From the NCBI GenBank assembly GCA_902798585.1, contig CADBXF010000005.1, positions 150,637 to 205,481 on the forward strand: DNA of 54,845 nt, given 5' to 3'. Positions 49,932 to 54,845 of the stretch are shown piece after piece. A program made the translations under genes and the position numbers. The notes beneath the pieces were generated by a model that was not told the DNA's origin, searched no databases, and worked only from the letters and a program-made list of their open reading frames with translations. The stretch is from an uncultured Lachnospiraceae bacterium (GTDB lineage Bacteria; Bacillota; Clostridia; Lachnospirales; Lachnospiraceae). How positions within the stretch are numbered: the first letter of the stretch is position 1; every line of letters begins with the position of its first letter.

Positions 49932-51113
49932 CTACTCTTCGTCTTCGTCATCGTCATCATCGTCATCGTCATCATCGTCATCGCAGTCGAACTCTAGAAT
50001 AGCACCCGACAGGTTGACATATTTTCCGTCTTCCGCGAGTCGCATAATCCGGTCAAACTGACTCTGCGACTGAATGACCGCGCCGGATAAATCGATATAG
50101 CCCGGTTTGCCGGAAGCATCAGACGAGTTGTGCGAAAAGCTTGCTGCGCCCCGATTGATGTGCTGATACGAATCCGAGATGCGCTGAAGCACATCCTCCG
50201 GAATCTCCCGGAGAATTTCCTCGGGAATCCCCGAAAAAACAGGCATCTTCGGAATATCCGGAATCCTCGGGATTCCCAGATCATCCAAATCCGGAACGAT
50301 ACTTCGAATCTTCGCGAGTCTCTCCTCCTCCAGAGTCTTGGTGCGCTGCTCGCGCCACTGCTCATAGGTGAGATTCTCAAGCCCCTCGTACGCTTCGTTG
50401 TCCTTTGCACGGAACAGTCTCGCGACAGCATGCTGAGAGACGAACATTACTTTCCATTCCGTATGGCTGTCTGTGCGGAACGGAAGCTCGAATACGCGGA
50501 TCATCGTGTCCTGCTCTGTGTCACGCTTGCTGATAACAGGCTTAAAACGACTCATCTTGGTACAGTAAGTGTACCGGTCGCTCCATGCCTTCTTGCGCGT
50601 CTGCTCCTCGGCAAGACGCTCCGGATTGTCCTCCGGCCGCGTGTCATACGGGTCCTCGTCAGGGTAGAACGGGAAGATATTTACCAGCGACTCTTCCTTG
50701 TTGTCGTCGTTGTGACCGAGCGTCATGGCAAATCGGAACACATAGTCCGTGTCAGGCGTAAGCCCCCGATACACGGCGCAAAGCTGCGTCCAGTTCCAAT
50801 TCCAGTCGCCGATCTCCCAGATCTCCTCATTGCCGTAAGGCGTCGAGATAAAGCCCCGAAAGCCGACATTCTTATCACAGTAGTTATCGAACTCAAAGTC
50901 TCTTGCGTTGAAATTAATCACTTTACTCATAGATTCATCCTCCGTAGTATTATATACGGCCGATGCCTGAGTATATTTGAGACATATTTCGCGGTCGCTG
51001 ACATACTCAGCCCGACCGTTCTTGATAAGCCCCTTTGCCCTCTTCGGGAAAGTGGCGCCGATTTGTCTGCCGTTAACGTCAGACACAATAATGTTTTTTT
51101 CTATGGGTGTCAA
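49932..51113 (-). CDS. PKRAKGL-domain hypothetical protein with poly-Asp C-terminus
   Basis: About 393 residues. The N-terminal ~50 residues (IEKNIIVSDVNGR, TFPKRAKGLIKNGRAEYV, REICLKY) form a domain often seen at the start of clostridial hypothetical proteins. The start is uncertain: TTG 51113 is the only start-like codon upstream of this domain, with AAGGGGG touching it; ATA three codons in is better spaced. The middle (60-250) is a Trp/Asp-rich globular region, then a Glu/Arg-rich helix and an Ile/Pro-rich segment. The last 19 residues are almost all Asp/Glu, encoded by a GAT/GAC run at 49932-49987. Function unknown. Confidence 0.72.
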   Translation of the reverse strand: MTPIEKNIIVSDVNGRQIGATFPKRAKGLIKNGRAEYVSDREICLKYTQASAVYNTTEDESMSKVINFNARDFEFDNYCDKNVGFRGFISTPYGNEEIWEIGDWNWNWTQLCAVYRGLTPDTDYVFRFAMTLGHNDDNKEESLVNIFPFYPDEDPYDTRPEDNPERLAEEQTRKKAWSDRYTYCTKMSRFKPVISKRDTEQDTMIRVFELPFRTDSHTEWKVMFVSQHAVARLFRAKDNEAYEGLENLTYEQWREQRTKTLEEERLAKIRSIVPDLDDLGIPRIPDIPKMPVFSGIPEEILREIPEDVLQRISDSYQHINRGAASFSHNSSDASGKPGYIDLSGAVIQSQSQFDRIMRLAEDGKYVNLSGAILEFDCDDDDDDDDDDDDEDEE

Positions 51114-51172
51114 CCCCCTTGTCGTACGTTGAGATGCAGTTCGTGACCTCTGTTTTTTGTCATGGGTGTCAT
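51110..51172 (-). CDS. Possible 20-codon upstream ORF overlapping the TTG start
   Basis: ATG 51172 reads MTPMTKNRGHELHLNVRQGG and stops in the TGA that overlaps the TTG start of the next frame (GGTTGA). The first bases (GGGG-TGACACCCAT, then an A-rich stretch) are duplicated at the start of the main gene, suggesting a local duplication. It could couple translation, or be meaningless. Ribosome site weak. Confidence 0.25.
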   Translation of the reverse strand: MTPMTKNRGHELHLNVRQGG

Positions 51173-51202
51173 CCCCGGGCTCTGCGGCCTGTCACAGTAA
51201 CA

Positions 51203-51236
51203 AAAGCGGATCGGCAACCATTTTGCCGTCCGCTTT
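51203..51236 (-). terminator. Hairpin terminator, probably of the ADP-ribosylglycohydrolase gene
   Basis: AAAGCGGA...CGGCAA (51203-51217) pairs with TTGCCG...TCCGCTTT (51223-51236); on the minus strand it ends CTTTTGTTAC. Confidence 0.65.
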
Positions 51237-51284
51237 CATAATATCGGAAAATGCAATTTCTGTCAAGGGATATTCCTCCCTGTT

Positions 51285-51345
51285 TTCGTGGAAAAATCAA
51301 CGGTTTTCACGAAAAATCAACCGATTTCGTCGAAAACTCAGCCGT
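51285..51345. repeat. Three ~20-bp units with GAAAAATCAACCG core
   Basis: GAAAAATCAACGG at 51291, GAAAAATCAACCG at 51311 and GAAAACTCAGCCG at 51332, each preceded by TCGTG/TCAC/TCGTC. A single related copy (GCGAAAAATCAACCG) lies at about 9725. Confidence 0.7.
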
Positions 51346-52149
51346 TTACCCGAGAACCTTCTCCCAGAAGAGCGCAATCACATTGTTCATCTCCTGCGGA
51401 ATGCGCGATTTGCATTCGCGAATCAGTTCAAGCGACACGCCGTAATAAGCCTCTGCGATGCTCGCCGAGATGCATGTCAGAGTATCGCAGTCGCCGCCCA
51501 AAGACACCGCCGTGCGCACGACATCCTCAAAGCTCTCACCTTCAAGAAATGCGGTGATTGCCTCGGGCACCGTCTCCTGGCACGACTCCACATGGTGATA
51601 CTTCGGACGAATCTCATCGCAGGTCCGCGACAGATCATACGCAAATTCGCGCTCGATGTACTCCTTGATTTCCTGCTTGCTGCTGCCGTTTTTCGCAAGA
51701 AAAATCGCTGACGCAACCGCCTCCGCACCCTTGATGCCCTCGGGGTGATTGTGCGTCACTTCGGCCGTGAGACGCGCAATCTGCCGCGTCTTCAGAAGCG
51801 ACATATACAGCCAGCCTGCAGCCGCAACACGCATCGCGGAACCGTTTCCGTAGCTTCCGTACGGCCGCGGCGCGTCCCATCCGAACAGCCACTCGTTGAA
51901 CCTCGCGCCGTAGCCCGCATTCGGATACTTCTGGCCCCACCGCTGCATCGACGCCGTCACCGCGGTTTTGATTTCCTCATCGTCAGCATTTCCGCCGACC
52001 TGCAGAAGCGCCTCCGCCACCGCAATCGTCATCACGGTGTCATCCGTAAAATGGGACTCCCGCGAAAACAGCGGAAAATCCTTCGTCTTATCCCCCCGGT
52101 CAAACTCATACGGCGACCCGATGATGTCGCCTAAAATCGCACCGTACAT
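51346..52149 (-). CDS. ADP-ribosylglycohydrolase family protein
   Basis: 267 residues; ATG 52149 behind AAGGAGG. Family motifs: GAILGDIIGSPYEF at the start, the Mg-binding TDDT (35-38, HFTDDTVM), HNHPEG near 133, and the C-terminal GGDCDTLTCISASIAEAYYG, which carries the second pair of metal-binding Asp. These enzymes remove ADP-ribose from proteins or hydrolyse related ADP-ribosyl compounds in the cytoplasm. No ADP-ribosyltransferase gene is nearby. It lies 85 bp downstream of the peroxiredoxin gene and may share its transcript. Confidence 0.9.
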   Translation of the reverse strand: MYGAILGDIIGSPYEFDRGDKTKDFPLFSRESHFTDDTVMTIAVAEALLQVGGNADDEEIKTAVTASMQRWGQKYPNAGYGARFNEWLFGWDAPRPYGSYGNGSAMRVAAAGWLYMSLLKTRQIARLTAEVTHNHPEGIKGAEAVASAIFLAKNGSSKQEIKEYIEREFAYDLSRTCDEIRPKYHHVESCQETVPEAITAFLEGESFEDVVRTAVSLGGDCDTLTCISASIAEAYYGVSLELIRECKSRIPQEMNNVIALFWEKVLG

Positions 52150-52234
52150 TCACTTTTCCTCCTTTTGCGCATATAAATTTCAGGTCGTCCGCGCAGCCCT
52201 ATGCCCTGAATCCGCACTGCAGCAGACAATCCGC

Positions 52235-52693
52235 TCAACCTCCCGCAATCTGCAGCATCTCCTCCGGATTGTCCGCAGCCTTCACCTTGTCCTGTGCTCG
52301 GATAATCACGCCGTTCTCATCAATCAAATAAGTCGTCCGCACGATGCCGAAGGAAACCTTCCCGCAGTTCACCTTTTCCTTCCAAACATCGTACGCCTCA
52401 ATCACCTTCCGCTCCGGGTCCGCAAGAAGCGGAAACGCAAGCCCGTATTTTTCCTCGAAGCGCTTGTGCGACTGCACGCTGTCCCTGCTCACGCCGAGTA
52501 CGACGACGCCCTTCCCGAGGAAGTGCGGCATCCGCTCGGAGAACCCGCACGCCTGCTTCGTACAACCGCTCGTCATATCCTTCGGATAAAAATACAAAAT
52601 CACTTTTTTCCCCCGATAGTCCGCAAGCGAATGCAGAACACCGTTCTGATCCGGCAGCGAAAAATCAGGAGCAACCGTACCGACCTTCAACAT
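52235..52693 (-). CDS. bcp: Thioredoxin-dependent thiol peroxidase, Bcp/PrxQ type
   Basis: 152 residues from ATG 52693 (GGAGG 7 bp upstream). The active site is YFYPKDMTSGCTKQACGF: peroxidatic Cys 44 and resolving Cys 49, the CX4C pair that marks PrxQ enzymes with an intramolecular disulfide. The N-terminal VGTVAPDFSLPDQNG and LGVSRDSVQSHKRF segments are also typical. It reduces hydroperoxides using thioredoxin. A short ORF with a promoter precedes it. Confidence 0.94.
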   Translation of the reverse strand: MLKVGTVAPDFSLPDQNGVLHSLADYRGKKVILYFYPKDMTSGCTKQACGFSERMPHFLGKGVVVLGVSRDSVQSHKRFEEKYGLAFPLLADPERKVIEAYDVWKEKVNCGKVSFGIVRTTYLIDENGVIIRAQDKVKAADNPEEMLQIAGG

Positions 52694-52724
52694 AAAAAAC
52701 ACCTCCGCTCAACGAAATCAATCC

Positions 52725-52835
52725 CTAAGAAAACACATGCCAAAACGCCGTAAAATTCGCGCTCCCGGCCGGCGGACAGTACACTGCAAACACAATCTTC
52801 CGAAACACCCTTATTCTCTCTTCGTGTGTCGCCAT
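52725..52835 (-). CDS. 36-residue small ORF upstream of bcp
   Basis: ATG 52835 to TAG 52725 gives 36 residues beginning MATHEERIRVFRKIVFAVYC and ending FTAFWHVFS. A near-consensus promoter (52885-52913) and an AGAGG ribosome site 8 bp before the ATG support expression, and the gene is 31 bp from bcp. A basic N-terminus, an aromatic tail and one Cys in CPPAGSANF are the only features. I do not recognise it. A redox-linked small protein or a leader are both possible. Confidence 0.45.
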   Translation of the reverse strand: MATHEERIRVFRKIVFAVYCPPAGSANFTAFWHVFS

Positions 52836-52884
52836 ATTTGAACCTCTCAATCGTCATGGCAAGCGGTTACAAAACATTTGTTTA

Positions 52885-52913
52885 ATTGTACCACGAAGCG
52901 GGTCGAAAGGCAA
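52885..52913 (-). promoter_or_regulatory. Promoter of the small ORF and bcp
   Basis: On the minus strand: -35 TTGCCT (52908-52913), 17-bp spacer, -10 TACAAT (52885-52890), about 50 bp before the small-ORF ATG. Confidence 0.65.
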
Positions 52914-52967
52914 TGCCGCAAGGGTGCCGCGATGCATAATCCGAGACTTGTACGGCGGTAATTATTA

Positions 52968-52996
52968 TTGACTTTTTGTCTGTCAGGATGTATAAT
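52968..52996 (+). promoter_or_regulatory. Promoter of the BACON-domain protein gene
   Basis: -35 TTGACT (52968-52973), 17-bp spacer, perfect -10 TATAAT (52991-52996). A CGCGA/TCGCG hairpin lies in the leader before the GGAAGGA ribosome site. Confidence 0.78.
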
Positions 52997-53047
52997 AATG
53001 TATCGCGATTCATTTCGCGAAATAAAAATGTGGAAGGAAGAAAAAAC

Positions 53048-54277
53048 ATGCGAGTAATGAAACATCTCAAACACAAACTCACTGTTCTGTGCACCGTCCT
53101 TTTGATGGCCACATGTCTCACCGGTCTTATTCAGACCGCTGCCGCCAAGCCGACGCCGAGGGATCAGGTTCCGTACCTCTCCTCGACCTCAATGGAGGTC
53201 GGTTGTACGAGCAAGACCTACAGCGTTACGGTTTACAACGCAACATTAATCTCATCGGTATCCAGCACGGTCAGCTGGATGTCCGTCTCGAAATCGGGCA
53301 ATATTGTACGATTTACCGTTCAGGCCAACAACTCGACGAACAACCGGTACGGCTCGGTCAAGGTTACGGCAAACGGTTACACGATGAATCTTTCGGTTAC
53401 GCAGTGGGCGCCGATTTTCATTCGCAACAGCGGCCCGTCCGGTGCAGCCATCAGCTATCTGGCAATGGACGGTGCGTCCGCAAACGGTGCGCAGGCAAGC
53501 AGAGCCGTGGTTTTCATCAACTCTGCCGGAACAATTCGCGTCACCTCTAATGCATCGTGGCTTACCATATCCATGAGCGGTCACTATGCCACTCTGAACG
53601 CCTCTCCGAATTACACAGGCGCAAGCCGAAACGCTACGGTTACCGTATCCAACGGCAAGGATTCCAAGACGCTGACCGTCTCCCAGCGCGTGTATATTCC
53701 GGATTACAGCAAAATCGTATACGCCGCCGTTCCGACGGCTTCCAATGCACTGAAGCAGGCTGCAGCGCCTCTTCTTGACGGCACTTGGGGCGCAGTACGG
53801 GACGCATTATTGCAACAGCTGGGAGCACAGTTCTATCAGGCCTACGGCAGAACTCCGACTGCGGCAGAGGTTGATGTAATCAAGGACCAGGTCGCTCTGA
53901 CACTGATTGATAACTACTTTATGCCGTTCTACACAACCGCCGCTTCCTTCATCGGCGTCAATGCTCCGAATCCGACAATCTACCCCATGGACCTGCTCCC
54001 GGACGGCCAGCCTCCTGCCGGAGAGTACACCATAGGATCCGGCGTGCTGGCGCTTAACCTTGATATGCTTTGGGAGGATCCTGTCAGCACATGCCTGCAC
54101 ACATTCCACGAACTCTTTCATGTCAAGCAGGAAAGCCAGGCAAGATACAACGGAACGCTTCTCCAGTATGTTTACAAATACAACATTCTCCACAGAAATG
54201 CTTATGACCACAACGATTTTCTCGAGAGCGACGCTTACCACTACGCCGAAACACTGTTCCGCAGCGTCACGCAGTAA
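53048..54277 (+). CDS. Secreted BACON-domain protein with HExxH metallopeptidase-like C-terminus
   Basis: 409 residues from ATG 53048; the frame is open upstream but includes the promoter. A signal peptide (basic 5-10, hydrophobic 11-30, cleavage near AAAKP) is followed by two BACON-type beta domains (about 43-119 and 152-215, each ending in LSVTQW or LTVSQR) and an alpha-helical C-terminal domain. That domain has HTFHELFHVKQES: HExxH at 354-358 with the following Q, and a downstream E393 in FLESDAYHYAE as a possible third ligand. The pattern resembles small gluzincin-like proteases. BACON domains usually bind carbohydrate or mucin. No homologue of this exact combination comes to mind. Confidence 0.8.
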   Translation: MRVMKHLKHKLTVLCTVLLMATCLTGLIQTAAAKPTPRDQVPYLSSTSMEVGCTSKTYSVTVYNATLISSVSSTVSWMSVSKSGNIVRFTVQANNSTNNRYGSVKVTANGYTMNLSVTQWAPIFIRNSGPSGAAISYLAMDGASANGAQASRAVVFINSAGTIRVTSNASWLTISMSGHYATLNASPNYTGASRNATVTVSNGKDSKTLTVSQRVYIPDYSKIVYAAVPTASNALKQAAAPLLDGTWGAVRDALLQQLGAQFYQAYGRTPTAAEVDVIKDQVALTLIDNYFMPFYTTAASFIGVNAPNPTIYPMDLLPDGQPPAGEYTIGSGVLALNLDMLWEDPVSTCLHTFHELFHVKQESQARYNGTLLQYVYKYNILHRNAYDHNDFLESDAYHYAETLFRSVTQ

Positions 54278-54315
54278 GCGCACCGACTGTTGTTAATCAA
54301 CCAAGGGAGATACCA

Positions 54316-54353
54316 AAGCGCCGGCGGTCGCAAATTGCGACCGCCGGCGCTTT
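54316..54353 (+). terminator. Strong terminator of the BACON-domain gene
   Basis: AAAGCGCCGGCGGTCGC (54315-54331) pairs perfectly with GCGACCGCCGGCGCTTT (54337-54353) around AAATT, then ATC. Confidence 0.9.
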
Positions 54354-54624
54354 ATCATGATTCAGGAAAAATTTAATTTCCGCTCACCGTCAGGTTCTTC
54401 GGATTACTCATTAAAGTGCCAACAATTAATCGATTTTTGACTCTAATATATCAAGCAAAAATATACAGCAAATTTATCTACACTGATAACAGTCGTTTAA
54501 TCGCCCAATAGCTCTAAATTCCCCATGTGTAACCGCTTTCAGTATACTTTACAATCACACACAATGTCAATTGCAGTATGCGTAATTTTGTAACAAAAAA
54601 AGTAATGAATTGTATTTATATAAC
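54354..54624. other. AT-rich intergenic stretch
   Basis: Clearly lower GC than the rest of the window. No supported gene. On the minus strand a short frame ending at about 54376 reads LIVGTLMSNPKNLTVSGN and may be the tail of a decayed gene, but there is no start or upstream continuation past a stop near 54454. Confidence 0.4.
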
Positions 54625-54625
54625 A

Positions 54626-54663
54626 AAGAAGAGAGGCACACCGTGGGATGTGCCTCTCTTCTT
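54626..54663 (-). terminator. Terminator of the truncated right-end gene
   Basis: A perfect 15-bp stem AAGAAGAGAGGCACA (54626-54640)/TGTGCCTCTCTTCTT (54649-54663). It lies 27 bp after the stop of the minus-strand gene. Confidence 0.85.
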
Positions 54664-54689
54664 GTTGAGTTTATTCGAATGATTTATGC

Positions 54690-54845
54690 TTACTTGATAT
54701 AGCCGATGTTACGGATGCCACCCAAAACGCTGTCCCAACTCAAGCCAAGATCCTTCGAAAAATGTGTCCCGTTAAAATCCACAACGCCGGTGTTTCCGGA
54801 ATTGTCAACATACTTGAAAGTGTAGTTGTCTCCGCTCTTTGTATA
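54690..54845 (-). CDS. C-terminal end of an unidentified protein (5'-truncated)
   Basis: An open frame enters from the right edge and ends at TAA (54690-54692), giving 51 residues. It reads YTKSGDNYTFKYVDNSGNTG, then VVDFNGTHFSKDLGLSWDSV and ends RNIGYIK. It is rich in Gly, Asn, Ser and aromatic residues, as in secreted or surface proteins. A perfect terminator follows. Family not recognised; the gene starts outside the window. Confidence 0.6.
   Translation of the reverse strand, partial: YTKSGDNYTFKYVDNSGNTGVVDFNGTHFSKDLGLSWDSVLGGIRNIGYIK

Overview
The window looks like chromosome of a moderately GC-rich Bacillota bacterium of class Clostridia, probably gut-associated. The signs are: strong AGGAGG-type ribosome sites before almost every gene; sigma-A-like promoters; no outer-membrane genes; and families common in Clostridia (XRE regulators with TPR-like C-termini, COG3044 ATPase, TldD pair, CapA proteins with Ser/Thr/Pro linkers, GltS, an F420-ligase-like protein, and the PKRAKGL N-terminal domain). 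No rRNA, tRNA, CRISPR array, phage or transposase gene was seen. About 50 coding regions were called, including two cut by the window ends and four very short ones.

Layout. 1-4.5 kb: the end of a nuclease-like gene, then two divergent XRE/TPR regulators, the second overlapping an ABC exporter. 4.5-9.5 kb: a 62-bp tandem hairpin array, a polysaccharide deacetylase, a promoter-driven 20-codon ORF, two tandem copies of a covarying RNA-like structure, the COG3044 ATPase, and a third XRE/TPR regulator. 9.9-13 kb: F420-ligase-like protein, Cys-tRNA(Pro) deacylase, Ste24-type protease. 13.1-17.2 kb (minus): a MacB/FtsX-type ABC transporter behind a 48-residue Tyr-rich, two-Cys peptide with its own promoter, and an anchored single-TM protein. 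17.4-23.7 kb (minus): five potassium genes (trkA, trkH, a voltage-gated-type K channel, ktrB, ktrA). 23.9-27.6 kb: GltS symporter, PlsC acyltransferase with a zinc ribbon, and a phosphoesterase with a 17-residue repeat tail. 28-34.5 kb: ABC-2 exporter divergent from a NarL-type kinase/regulator pair, then an orphan OmpR-type regulator. 34.6-39 kb: two CapA paralogues flanking a second PlsC/zinc-ribbon protein. 39-42.6 kb: TldD/TldE pair with an XRE regulator. 43.6-49.7 kb: SGNH hydrolase convergent with three membrane-anchored paralogues carrying DxDGDG loops. 49.9-54.8 kb: PKRAKGL-domain protein with a poly-Asp tail, ADP-ribosylglycohydrolase, peroxiredoxin with an upstream small ORF, a secreted BACON-domain protein with HExxH, and a truncated gene.

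Themes. Many genes act at the envelope: exporters, K+ homeostasis, cell-wall or lipid enzymes, anchored and secreted proteins. Intergenic DNA is unusually rich in short tandem or palindromic repeats of several unrelated families. The strongest candidates for something undescribed are the duplicated RNA structure at 5950-6280, the peptide-plus-MacB cluster at 13.1-17.2 kb, the DxDGDG trio, and the BACON/HExxH protein. All functions come from recognising motifs by eye; no database search was possible.
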